Part shown: piece by piece, positions 35,271 to 46,409 of the stretch
Layout of the letters: each line of letters starts with the position of its first letter
Numbering within the stretch: the stretch's first letter is position 1
Origin: Anaeramoeba flamelloides
Taxonomy: Eukaryota; Metamonada; Anaeramoebidae
DNA length: 64,000 bases
Direction: 5' to 3'
Assembly: GCA_027625915.1 (NCBI GenBank)
Contig: JANTQA010000070.1
Span: forward strand, 10,483,001-10,547,000
The notes under the pieces: generated by a model
What the model saw: the letters and a program-made list of their open reading frames with translations, nothing else
The model's database searches: none
Told to the model about the DNA's origin: nothing
Position numbers and translations under genes: made by a program

Positions 35271-36515
35271 CAAAGAAAAAAGAATTCATTCAATTTCCAA
35301 CCTTTACGGGAAAATTGAAGGACTTTTTTCTTTTTCATCAATTGATCTAGTAATTGGGATACATTTTAATTTTCCAATGTCGTAAATCCTTGAGCCAGGC
35401 GATCTTTTGGGATTTATAAGATTAAAATTTCGTCCCAAAATAAATTTTTAAACTCTTTCAAAAATAACTTTAAATAACATTTTTGAAGTGGAATTTAATA
35501 GTAAAATACTACTTATTTTCCCCAAATTGAATTGAAAAAAAGAAGATCTAGAAATTTTCAAACTTTATCTAATTACCTAAATATTTCCCAAAATCTTTTC
35601 ACAGTGACTACAATACTATTCTAAACTTTTTTTTGAAACAATCACTTACTTATCAGTAGTTGCCTAGAATTAAAAAGTTAAATTATTACGAATAAAAAGT
35701 TTGAGTTTAAAAAAAAATATATAGCTGTGTTTTTTGTTTTGGTTTGAAAACAATCTCCTTGTTATAATCTGAGTTTGTCCTGAAATACAATTCAGGATTA
35801 TCTCAAATAAATCCTCCGCCCTGGTGCGTGCATGAATCAAAGCATTGTCAAAATATCCCCTTTTTCTCTTGAGATATAGTAGAACTATTGTATTTCGAAA
35901 CATTTAGCAATAGATAATTTGGCCAGATAAGATAAAAATTGGGAGTCGAAGATTGGTGCGAAAACCCAAAACCCTTTCCTTTTTGTTCTAACTCGATTTT
36001 TTAGAGGCTTTTAATTGTAAACTAGAAAATTATTGTCTTAGAACAAAAAGGGTTGGGTTACGGTTTTTCCTACAATCTTCGAAATAAATATTAAGTATCT
36101 TATCTGGCCAAATTATCTATTGCTAAATGTTTCGAAATTTAATAGTTCTACTATATCTCAAGAGATAAAGAGTCTAATTCATTGATGTTTTGATTCATAC
36201 ACCCCCCCCACGAAGGCTTTATTTGAGATAATCCTTCACGTCTACTAAGAAGAAATCTAATATTAAGGTATATTGTTTTTGGGGGTAAATTACATTAGTG
36301 TAAAAAAGTTTGAATGTCTCTAAAAAATCGATTAGTCAAGTAGTACTATTTCTTGATATTCATCAATTAAAAATGATCTATGTCTAAGTTAAAAAACCCA
36401 ACATTTTTACAAAAAAATCTGAATTTCATGACAAATTAAAAGGTTGTATCAATCAATATTCTTACTCCAAAATTTCAAAATATCTTTCAAAAATTTTATC
36501 TCAGAATATTGATTA
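35271..36515. other. Spacer with a long inverted repeat
   Basis: Contains the 197-bp-arm inverted repeat at 35795-36234. A 77-codon minus frame across its left arm (LIHARTRAEDLFEIILNC) has a protein-like look but is not repeated intact in the right arm. Confidence 0.4.
35795..36234. repeat. Long inverted repeat, 197-bp arms, 46-bp spacer
   Basis: GGATTATCTCAAATAAA at 35795 pairs with TTTATTTGAGATAATCC ending 36234. Inner complementary blocks include ACATTTAGCAATAGATAATT / AATTATCTATTGCTAAATGT and the CCCTTTCCTTTTTGTTCTAA block beside the loop. The arms have diverged moderately. Probably a foldback element or a recent head-to-head duplication. Confidence 0.75.
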
Positions 36516-36995
36516 TTGTAGTCAAAATAAAGTGTGTAAAAAAATTTCATTGGTGTTTCGAAATAAAATGCGTGTTTTTTTGTTATAGATGACCTTTACA
36601 TTAACCAATCAAATAAACCAATAATAAACCCTTTATAAGTATGGTATTGGTTTCTTAAAGTTCTATTAATTCAAAAGAAATACTAAAAATGAAGGATCAA
36701 ATTGGAAAATTTATATCTCTAAAAATAGAGTAAATTTTTCAAAAATTTAAATCAAAAAAAACAATGAATTTCAATAAAAATTGAGAATGTTATGAAATAT
36801 TTTCAAACAATTTCATTCCTAATTTCAATTTTACTGAAAATATCCAGAGGTTTACCTTCAAAATTGATTTGAACTTAGGTATACTATTGGGTAGCCGAGT
36901 GGGTGTTGCCTTGGAAAAAGAATAAAAAAAACGCACGGATTATATTTTGAAACATAGATTTATTGTCGTTCTGAACACACTTTGTTTTGATCACT
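36516..36995. mobile_element. 480-bp CAGT-ended MITE, copy 2 (reversed)
   Basis: Begins TGTAGTCAAAATAAAGTGTG and ends CACTTTGTTTTGATCACTG. Interior order is the reverse of 12303-12786 (AAACACGC motif, GAAGGATCAAATTGG, AACACCC...GCACGGATTATATTTTGA). Confidence 0.7.
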
Positions 36996-37099
36996 GAAGG
37001 CGTTTTTCCTCCCAACAAAAGAATTGCTCTCAATTAAAAACATTTTCTAAACTCTTGTTTGGCTACCAACTCATTGAAATAGTAAATTTAATTGTTGTA

Positions 37100-37298
37100 T
37101 AGTAGGTTTCACATTTAAGAAACAAACTTTGAAAAAAATTTAAGATATAAAAAAAAATACCAAAATAAGGCATAAAATTCGAATGTTAGTCAAAACATTT
37201 GGTTTTTCTAAAATTCTAAAATATATGCCTTAAATTGAGATTTTATTGTGCCCCAAATTTTGATTGGTGTCTGTGCCTTAAAACTGGAACTGACTGTA
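37100..37298. mobile_element. Palindromic MITE, copy 8 (degenerate)
   Basis: An old copy: GTAGGTTTCACATTTAAG at the left, CTGGAACTGACTGTA at the right, several substitutions in both arms. It ends 84 bp upstream of the ATG2 start codon, so it lies in the likely promoter or 5' leader. Confidence 0.72.
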
Positions 37299-37382
37299 TA
37301 AAAAATTGAGGAATTAATTTCTTCCTCTCTTTCATTTTTATCAATTTATTGTTCTATCTAATAATGAAGCAAAAATCAATTT
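37299..37382 (+). promoter_or_regulatory. ATG2 proximal upstream region
   Basis: 84 bp between the degenerate MITE and the ATG2 start codon, including TTTCTTCCTCTCTTTC. The pyrimidine tract may belong to the leader. No TATA box can be assigned. Confidence 0.3.
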
Positions 37383-40300
37383 ATGAAGAATATTAAACAA
37401 ATACTCACGAATTTAACAAAGTACCCAAGCATTTACTGTAGTTCCATTCTTCAAGAGGTCTTAGGATCTTATCTTACAAACACGATAAGCTATAAAAATT
37501 GCACAACCAAAATTGGAAGGAAGTCAAGCTCAATTACAACCGACAATTTAACCTTTTCAGAACCAGTAAGTGCATTAAGTGCTTTCTTTTTGTTTACTCT
37601 TTGATTCAATGTCTATTGTTTCTTCTTCCAACCAACTTGTCAAAACAAAAAAAAAACAAAAAAAAAAATCAAAAGAAAATCAACGAAATCTTGAGAAATT
37701 ACAAAATACCTTTTCGTTGTTCTTCAGCAAACGTTGGCCTTTCACATTTTACGATTTCTAATAAATTTCGTGAGGCAGATGTTTCTTTTCGTTCGTTAAA
37801 TTTATTCTTTATTTATGATCCAACTCAAAAGAAAGAAGAACAGAACAAAGAATCATCTAAACAAGATCAAGAGAAAAACAAAACAAAGAACAACTCATTT
37901 TTGTCAACGAAATTAGTCTTCGAGAAGGTGGAATTCGAATTAATTTTTCAAGAGATGAGATTCTCAATCAAAATGCGTCTTAAAGACTTGCTGATCAAGA
38001 AAAAAATTAATGAAAAATCGCAAATGTGTGTGAAGTGCAGTGTCCAATCTATGAAATTGTTTTATAGGAACTTAAGAAAAGAAAATATTCGACAACAAAA
38101 GCAACAAGAAATTGAACAAAAAGATTGGATCCAATTGGTCCATCTCAAAAAACAATTCAAGTCAATATTGAAAATATTTTATAAATTAGAAGCTCTTCGG
38201 GTTGTTGTAAATTTAAAATCTTGTCTTATCGATTTGACACTGATTCAATTGAACAAATTATTAATGGGTCTACATACCGTTTCAAATCAACTTCAGACCA
38301 TAAACAAATTATATAATCTTAGAAATATTGAAACGAAGCAATCAAGAATCTCAAATAAAAAAAAATACTCTAATAATTATCAACCATTAAACGCAAGAAA
38401 CCAATTTGAAATTAAGAACGAAAATGCATTAAATGGTCTGAAGTTATCACAAACGAATGTTAAATTATCAATATGGCAAGTTCAATTCAATTTGAAAAGT
38501 GACCAATATGAATCCATTTGTATCAAACTAAACAAAGTATTAATAAATTATCAAAAAAAAGAGACTCATTTCAACTTTGGTATCTCAATTAAGAGTTATT
38601 CGGTCAATGACTTTCTAAAGATCCATTGTAATAATCACGATTATAATAAAAAAGATTATTATTCTAGGAATGAAAATGGAAATGGAAATGGAAATGGTAA
38701 TGGAAAAGAAAATGCAAATACAAACGAAAACAAGAATGTCGAAGAATCAATAAATTCAGTGATCAAAAAAATTGCAAGAAAGGAAAATCATTCTCGAATG
38801 GTAATAAAAGAAGAAAATGATTTTTTAATTATCGAGAACAAAGATACCACCAATCAAAATACAAACCACATCACCAATAACAACAGCAACAATATCAATA
38901 ATAATACCAATAATGATAATAGTTTTCAAATTTCAATCAAAAACAATGATCAAGATAAGAAAATCCAAATAGAATTATTTCTTCAAAAATTCACATTAAT
39001 TTTTCAAAAGAATCTTTTTATGACGTTATTATTGATCTATTACCAAAATAATTATTTATTTTCACAAGAAAAGCCAAGGCCAATAAACCACAATAATAAA
39101 TTCAATGAGATCGTCAATAATTATCAATTTCAAATGAACCCACTCACTTTTACAATTATATTCCCAAATAATGATATAAAAGTAAAAATTAAAGACTCCC
39201 AAATAGTTTTAAATCAAAAGATTGAATTTTATTTAAATGATTTTCAATTTTTTAGTAATAATAGATTAATATTTAATTTAAATTCCAAAAAAAGTGATCA
39301 ATTTAAAATTGCAGAATTACGATTACTTGATTCAAAATTAACACGAATTAATTTACCAGAAAATTTATCGAATTTAAATGCTATTAATTTAAATAATCAA
39401 ATATTAAATTCTTTTGGGATACATTTTAATATTATTTTCCCCAAAATATTATTATCAATTGATTATAATGAAATAAATAAACTGATAAATTTAATCCAAG
39501 ATATTCAATCAATATTTAAAAGTAAGAAAGATATGAATATGGAAAAAATTAAAAATATTGATGATCAGGAGCACTTAAAAATTATTTTTTCGGTTGTAAT
39601 TGAAAAAATGAAAATTGTTTTTTTTAATAATATTGAAAAGAAGGAAAAACAATATCTAAACTTCTTAGATATCCATTTATTAAATTATAATAATAATTAT
39701 TTATTTTTCACTATTAAAAATATTTTATTAACTGAGAAAAGAGATAATATAAAATTAAAAATTTTGACAAGTATTTTTAATAAAAGTAAAAACAATAACG
39801 ATCAAATGCTACAATTATTATATTTATCAAATTTCCAAAATAAATTTTTTACCTTGGATTTTAATGGATTAATTTTTAAATATTATCCAAATTCGGCACT
39901 ATTCGAAACCTTGAAACAGATATTTCAAAAGATAAATTATCATAAAATTCAAAACAAAAATAAGAATAACAATTATAATTATAATAATAATAATAATAAT
40001 AAGAATAATAAGAATAATAATAGTGAAAATAATAATAAGAATAATAAGAAGAACGGGGTAAAATATAATAATGGAAATAATAATAACAGTTCATCCAGGT
40101 ATAAAAATGATCAAAATTCTATCATACTTTTGAATAAAAATAATTATTTTTTTAATATTCAATTTAAGAATATTGGATTTTTATATAGTTCAATAAAGTA
40201 CCCAGGCTCAATAGGGTTAAGTATTCAAAATCTTGATTGTACTATAAATTTGATAAATAATCAAAAGAAAACACTTTTAATCAGCTTAAATGAGATAATT

Positions 40301-41932
40301 TTTTTTATTAAAGATGAAAGGAAATTATTTGATGATTATAATATTCAAAATATTGAAGAATATTTTTTAAAAAGGCACTTATATTCAATAATGAAAATTA
40401 ATAATCTTGATATTAATTATCAAAAAATGATCCAACCACAATTGACAATTGAAAGCCAATCATCAATAAAAATTAGATTACATTGTGATAGCTTTTACAG
40501 TTTGACAAATATTGTTAACCAAATTCTGTTTGAACTTGATCTTGAAAAACAAGATAGAAAAGAATTGCCTTCAATTAAAATACAATCACTAAAAGAAAAT
40601 ACAGACGTATTTGGGAAAATGAAATCATATAAACCAAAGAAAGGTAAATATAAAATCAAAACAAAATCAAGACAAAAAATTAATAAATATTCAAATTATA
40701 CTGTTAAATGGAAAAATATTGAAAACATTAATAATTTAAAACCGAATTCATTAAATTATTTAGATGATAGCCTTGATAATAAAATGGATAAAAAAGCCAA
40801 ATTAATAATTTTGTTGAAAAAGATCAATTTAAAAATACAAATTTGTAATAATTTATTGTTCAAATCAAATAATTTCCGACAGGGAAAAGTAAAAGTAAAA
40901 GGAAAACAACAAGTAAAACGAAAAGAAAAAGAAAATAAAAAAGAAAAGGAAAACAAAAAGGAAAAGGAAAAGGAAAATAAAAAAGAAAAGGGAAAGGAAA
41001 AGAAAAATAAACAAGAAAAGGAAAAGGAAAAGGAAAATAAAAAAGAAAATAAAAAAGAAAAAGAAAAAGAAAAAGGAAAAAGAGAAAAAAAAATAATGGA
41101 AAAAGAAAAAATAAAGGGAAAAGGAAAAGAAAATGATCCAAAATATATTTCATTTGTAATAAATTTATCAGGAACAAAATTTTATTATTTATCAAATGAA
41201 TTACTCAAACAATTTTGGTTTAATATCAACTTTTCCCAAATATTTATTAACAATTGCCTTGATTCTCCAAAAAGACCAATTTTTTCATTCCCAAAAAAAT
41301 ATTTGAATGAAAAAGCACTTTCAATTTTAAAAATAGGAATTGTTTTCCCTGATAAGAAGAATAGTATACCTGAATTAGTAATCTCGTTTCAAATCTTACC
41401 TTTCAATTTAAATTTAAATTTCCCAGTATTGCAATTTTTGATAAAGTTTTTTGAATATTTGCCCCCAATTGAAAAGCAGCCACGTGAAAAAGTTCAAATC
41501 CAAGATATATTTATTCAAAGATTTCATTCACAGTTAATTCGATTTTATTTATCGTTTACATACCCCTCTCAATTAATAAACTTTACCATACAAAATTTAT
41601 TGATCGAATTACCCCGAATTCAAAAAAATGGAATTAATAATTTTCAAGAATTATTACTATTGGTCCAAAGTAAATTCACAGACACAAATCTTCAACTACA
41701 AAAAAAAATCTTAAAATTAGTATCTTCCTTACCTTTAATTTCATCTTTTAAAAAAATTAAATCCTATTTAACACACAGCTTAATTACACCACTTGAAGAA
41801 TTCAAACACTTCAATTCCTTTAATACAGGAATTAAGGCCGTTGTCATATCATTATTGAAAAATATCACTTTTGAATTTATTAATCTGTTTAAATCTTCTC
41901 AAAATTTAAATAATTACCAAAATGAAAAATAA
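37383..41932 (+). CDS. ATG2: ATG2 autophagy lipid-transfer protein
   Basis: Two exons, 37383-37565 and 37676-41932, give 1479 aa. Exon 1 ends ITTDNLTFSEP before GTAAGT; a phase-0 acceptor ends at 37675 and exon 2 continues KINEILRNYKIPF. This preserves the chorein-like N-terminus seen in ATG2 (short strand, then LSHFTISNKF...LNLFFIYDP). The C-terminal ~170 residues fit ATG2 in order: ISFQILPFNLNLNFPVLQF, DIFIQRFHSQLIRFYLSF, SSLPLISSFKKIKSYLTHSL, then LEEFKHFNSFNTGIKAVVIS. Known: ATG2 is a rod-shaped bridge that moves lipid from ER to the growing phagophore, working with ATG9 and PI3P-binding WIPIs. Odd: Asn-rich runs (39960-40080) and a Lys/Glu repeat (40890-41130) interrupt the rod. An acceptor TTCTTCAG at 37726 would fit a different frame of exon 1, so the first junction is less certain than the rest. 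Confidence 0.84.
37566..37675 (+). other. 110-nt ATG2 intron
   Basis: GTAAGT at the 5' side, TCAAAAG at the 3' side, with an A-rich rather than pyrimidine-rich 3' part. Chosen because the joined protein keeps the ATG2 pattern before and after; the better-looking TTCTTCAG (37726) would remove that pattern. Confidence 0.6.
39955..40090 (+). repeat. Asn-codon repeat inside ATG2
   Basis: AAT/AAC runs with interspersed AAG encode poly-Asn/Lys (NNYNYNNNNNNKNNKNN). An in-frame microsatellite expansion, located between conserved rod segments, so probably a flexible loop. Confidence 0.85.
40885..41135 (+). repeat. Lys/Glu repeat inside ATG2
   Basis: GAAAAGGAAAAG-type purine repeat coding for KEKEN and KKEKEK units over ~80 residues; predicted charged helix. 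The antisense frames across it are artefacts. Confidence 0.85.
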
Positions 41933-44068
41933 TATTTTTAAAATAATAGGAATTAATATTTTTCCATTTTTATCCATGCAGAATTCCCTTTATACTGTAA
42001 TTTTCCAATTTGCCAATGAATAATTTTATTTCAACTTCCCATTTGATCACTTTCCTCCTTATTAATTGACCCAATGAAAAGAAAAAAAAAAAAAAAAAAA
42101 CAAGATCTTGTCAAACAACTACACAATAAACATTTATAGAATTTATATGGAGATCTTTATTTTTTTGAGCTTTGAGATTAAAGTTAAATTTTATTTATTA
42201 GAATTTTTTTTCCTGGCTGAATCTTCTTTACATCCGAGAAGAAGATTTACAAAGGAAAAAAAGATCAAGTGGTTACTTTCTAATACTTGGATACTGGAAC
42301 ATGAAAGTATGGGCAACTTGAAAATAAAAAAGAAAAAAATATCAAGGATTAAAGAAAAAACTGATCAAAAATAAATATGAAAAAAGAGTACTTAAGCAAC
42401 TCCATCAATAATGAACATTCGTGATCAATTATCAAATTAAATGTAATTTATAAAATTATCGTGAATGTGATTTTGGATGTTTTTATTTAAATGATAACAT
42501 TGTATTTTTGACTGTTTTTTAACGAATTATCAGGTATAATCCAATTGATAAGAATTTTTTTTTTTTTTTTTGTTTTGTTTTGTTTTTAACCAATTACTGT
42601 ATTATAAAAAACTCTAATTTTCATTTTAATTTTTTTTTTTTTATTTTTTCTGTATTTTTTTTACTTTTAGTTTGTGATTTTTACCTTTTTACAACATAAA
42701 AATTATTTTTGTCTTTTCTTTTAGTATTATCTATCTATTTTTTTTTCAATTATTGAAAGAAAACCTCTACTTTGTGTATCAAAGTTATAAGAGGGTGTGG
42801 AGAATCAAGTTAATAAATTTTGGTGATTCTGGTTAATATGAGTTTCCTAACTACATTTTAAAAAATTGTGACTTACATGGAATAATAAATTGAAATATAT
42901 ATATATATATATATATATCCTTTAGTATTCAAGAATATTAATTATGAAATTTTATTGATAATTAACTTTTAAATTATTCTAAACACATGTCTTGATATAC
43001 AAGTCTAATTTTTTTTTTTAATGAATTTTGTTTTAATTGATATAAACATTGAAATTTGTTTAGAATATTGTTAAAACCAGCTCTTGATTCACTATTTTGG
43101 TTCAACAAACCCCCATAGTCTTTTACTAAAAATTTAAATTAAACTCAAATATTTTTCAGGTTTTATTATTTTTTTTGTTTTCAATATCAAAATAATTTAA
43201 AGATCAGCATAGGAAGGGTTTGGGATTTCTTGATTTTTCTGAAATTTTTAAATAAATTAAGAAATCCATTTTTTTGTTGTAAAAAATGGAAATTTAATTT
43301 GAATTTTTGAAAGAAAAAAAATTCAAATCCTTTTTTTCTGTATGGGGGTGAAATACACTCTACCAAAACAAAACAATTTTAAAAGTAAAATTGAAATTAA
43401 AATCAACTTTCTAGACTTTGAGATAATTAATTTCTCTTTTTTGTTCTTTTCTTCAACTAAAAAAAGATAAAATATAATTACTACCAATCTCTCAAGTTAC
43501 AAATTGTTTTATTTTCGATGTTTATTTGTAATTTTTAAAACTCACTTGGTAATAAATAATCTCAAAAAGTAAATTTCATTAATGAAAATGAGTACATGAT
43601 CCCTGATGTATATTAAAGATTTAATTTTTGAATTGAAAATTTCACTTCTAAAAAAAAATTAGTAAATTCTGTCTTACTCTAAACTAAATAATGTTTTATC
43701 CTTTATAATTTGAAATTAAAATGATATTCTTCCAAAACCTTTATTCCAAAAAAATTAATGTCTTCTTATTTTTTGAAAAATTCTAGTATTTCAAGGAATT
43801 TTGTTTTTCAAATAAAAATCAATTTTGTATAAAGCCCCTAAAAAAAAAACCCAGAGTATAACAACTATTTTAACCATTTTAAATTCACCTTTCAATAAGT
43901 AACTCTTCATTCAATTCCAAATTAATAGATTTTTAAATATGTTTTCACAATAAGGAAAAATTTTTTTCAATTTTTTCTCTTTGATTTTTTTTCTTTATTA
44001 GTTTATTGATCAATAATTTCCCTTCTATTTTAAATAAAAATATAAGTAAAATTTTTTTTTTTTCAGTT
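41933..44068. other. AT-rich DNA downstream of ATG2
   Basis: Holds the ATG2 3' end. An 88-codon plus frame (42108-42374, ...LHPRRRFTKEKKIKWLLSNT) is unassigned and might be a stray exon. A pure (AT)n run is at 42895-42918. Nothing else was recognised. Confidence 0.4.
42895..42918. repeat. (AT)n microsatellite
   Basis: About 12 uninterrupted AT units. Confidence 0.9.
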
Positions 44069-44268
44069 TACAGTCAGTTTCACTATTTAGGCACAAACTT
44101 TCAACGAAATTTAAGGCACAATTAAAATCTCAAATTAAGGCACAAAATTCAAATTCTAGGAAAAATAAATTGTAAAAAAAAAAATTCCTAATTCTGTGCC
44201 TTAATTTGAGATTTTTTTGTTCCTTTAATCTTGGTTGAAAGATGTGTCTTAATAGTGAAACTGACTAT
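44069..44268. mobile_element. Palindromic MITE, copy 9
   Basis: TA-CAGTCAGTTTCACTATTTA...GAAACTGACTATA, both ends slightly mutated. A direct repeat TCTTTATTAGTTTATTGATC occurs on both sides (43991-44010 and 44288-44307), outside the element. Confidence 0.84.
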
Positions 44269-44399
44269 ATTTTATTTGTTTTTTTCTTTATTAGTTTATT
44301 GATCAGCAATTCCATTCAATTTTTAATATCCAAATAAGAATCAATAGTATTCTTGTTTATGATTACTGAAAATCAAAAAAAAAAAAAAAAAAAAAGAAA

Positions 44400-45215
44400 G
44401 TTATTATAACGAAAGACATATCAAAACCTGATATTTTTTAAAAAATAAAACAAAAAATTTTAGAAAAAAAATGAGTAGTAATTTTTGAACATAAGTATTT
44501 ATGTCTTTTTATTACTGAAATTTCTATCAATAACATTTAATAATAAGTTTTGATATAATAAATATATTTATTAGAAAAATTAAATTCTTTCAATTTTTTT
44601 AATTGATCTATTTTTTACAATAACTTTTTTTTATTTGAATTTAAAAAAAAGAAAAAGAAATCAAAGGGTTTCATAGATAAAAAAAAAGAACAAAATAACG
44701 AAAAGTGAAACAGTAAAGAAAAAAAAAAGAATAGAGTCGGTTCCACTTATAAGGTACAAACTTTAAACAAAATTTAAGGCACAATAAAAATCTCAAATTA
44801 AGGCACAAAATTCAAATTCTAGTAAAATAAATTGTAAAACAAAATTACAAATTTTGTGCCTTAATTTGAGATTTTTTTGTGCATAAAATTTTGTTGAAAG
44901 TTTATACCTTAAAAGTGGAACTTACTGTTAAGAAAAAAGGGGTCTTAAAAAAAGAAAAACCAAAATTTGAATAAACTTGAAAATTTTTTCAAAAAAAAAA
45001 AAAAGTACAAGAAAAAATAAAAGAAAAAGAAAATCAAAAGAAAAACTAAAATTTGATCAAGCAAAAAAAACAATTGCAAAATTCGAAAAAATGATAATAA
45101 TCTTAATATTGTAAAATTATTTTGATTAGAATATATGAACAAAAGTGATAAAACTACTTCCTATAATACTATAAAGTGAAGTCAATATTTTTGAAAAATA
45201 ATTTATATTTGGTCC
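44400..45215. repeat. Duplicate of the 30.1-30.6 kb segment, with a MITE inside
   Basis: Same order of blocks as 30110-30590 (AAACCTGATATTT; ATGAGTAGTAATTTTTGA; A-rich; ACTATAAAGTGAAGTCAATA). MITE copy 10 splits it. The gene-coding part of 30583-31371 is not carried along. Confidence 0.5.
44732..44930. mobile_element. Palindromic MITE, copy 10 (degenerate)
   Basis: TAGAGTCGGTTCCACTTATA at the left, AAAAGTGGAACTTACTGTTA at the right; the GCACAAA and AATTTAAGGCAC motifs are preserved between. Confidence 0.76.
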
Positions 45216-45748
45216 TGCCACTTATCTATCTAATGATAATTATCATTATCGAAATTTTTTAAATTATTAAAAAGAAATTAATTATGATGGGAATCAAATT
45301 AGGTGAAATGTGTGAAATATTATCGATAAGATATGAAAAAATAGCAAAATACTTTAAATGTTACAATTTTAGTTAAAGTATGAATTGTTATTGAAATTTT
45401 GAAAGAAAAATCTAGAAAAAAAGATAACCTACATCGATTTCTGATGAGTTTCTTTAAGTGTGGTACAGTGAACTTGTGCCCCAAGGTTTTTTTTTTAATT
45501 TGCAAAATTAAAAGAAAATTGTTGAAAATTTCCTGAATTCAAAATAATTATCAAAAATCTAGGATTTTATTCAATTCTTTTATATTTTAGTAAAGTTAAA
45601 GGTATTTATATCGATGCTGCATTTTTACCTTAAGGTATATTTATTGTTTAAGATAAATAGAAAACTCAAGAAAATTTAAAACAAGAATAAGATTACTATT
45701 TTGTTTTTTTTTTAAAATAATTTTTAATTTCATTCCTATAATACAATG
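45216..45748. other. AT-rich spacer
   Basis: A short minus frame around 45505-45400 (LGHKFTVPHLKKLIRNRC) has some coding character; no partner or homologue recognised. Confidence 0.3.
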
Positions 45749-45944
45749 TACAGTAATTTCCACTTTTAATATACAAACTTTGAACAACAATTAAGGTTCA
45801 ATTAAAATCTCAAACCAAGTCAAAAATTTCTGATTCTCGAAAATAATTTTAAAAACTTCTAAAAAATATGCTTTGATTTGAGATTTTTTTCTTGGAATTT
45901 AAATTTCATCCAAAGTGTGTGCCTTAAAAGAGGAACTGGCCTTA
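45749..45944. mobile_element. Palindromic MITE, copy 11 (oldest)
   Basis: Heavily mutated: TACAGTAATTTCCACTTTTA at the left and AAAAGAGGAACTGGCCTTA at the right. The family is recognised by the order of motifs and length. Confidence 0.6.
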
Positions 45945-46409
45945 TCTCAATTCGAGTTTCTTGTGAATATTCAATTGGAATAATTATACTCATATTTTAT
46001 TGTTTTTAGCGAATAAATACCCAAGCTAATTAAGAGAAATATACAGACCATGGCTATTCATAGCTAAATATGGCATTTAATTTATCAGTTGTTGTCCTTA
46101 ATTTTATTTTATATCAAATTTCCAAGAATACTAATAAATTCACAAATTAAAAATTCAATTTTTTCTTCACTATCCTATTTTTGAAAATTTTTATATGAGT
46201 TTTAAAGTATAAATTTTTTTGGGTTTAAATATGAAGAAATTTTGTAAATTAGCTGTCAACTTGACTTGTTTGAAAAAAACTGTTTGAAAGTTGGATTAAA
46301 AGAAATAAAAAAATTGAATTATACCAGAAAACTTTGGGTCTTTTTTTTTGAATTTTTCAATATTAATTTATCTAAATTATTTTTTCAAAGTGTTGGCTTA
46401 TTTTAAAAT

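Noticed and set aside
37579-37761. 60-codon plus frame at the ATG2 exon 1/2 boundary
   Set aside because: Covers the intron and an alternative frame; does not fit ATG2.
39876-41195. Tyr- and Phe-rich minus frames across ATG2
   Set aside because: Antisense of the Asn and Lys/Glu repeats.
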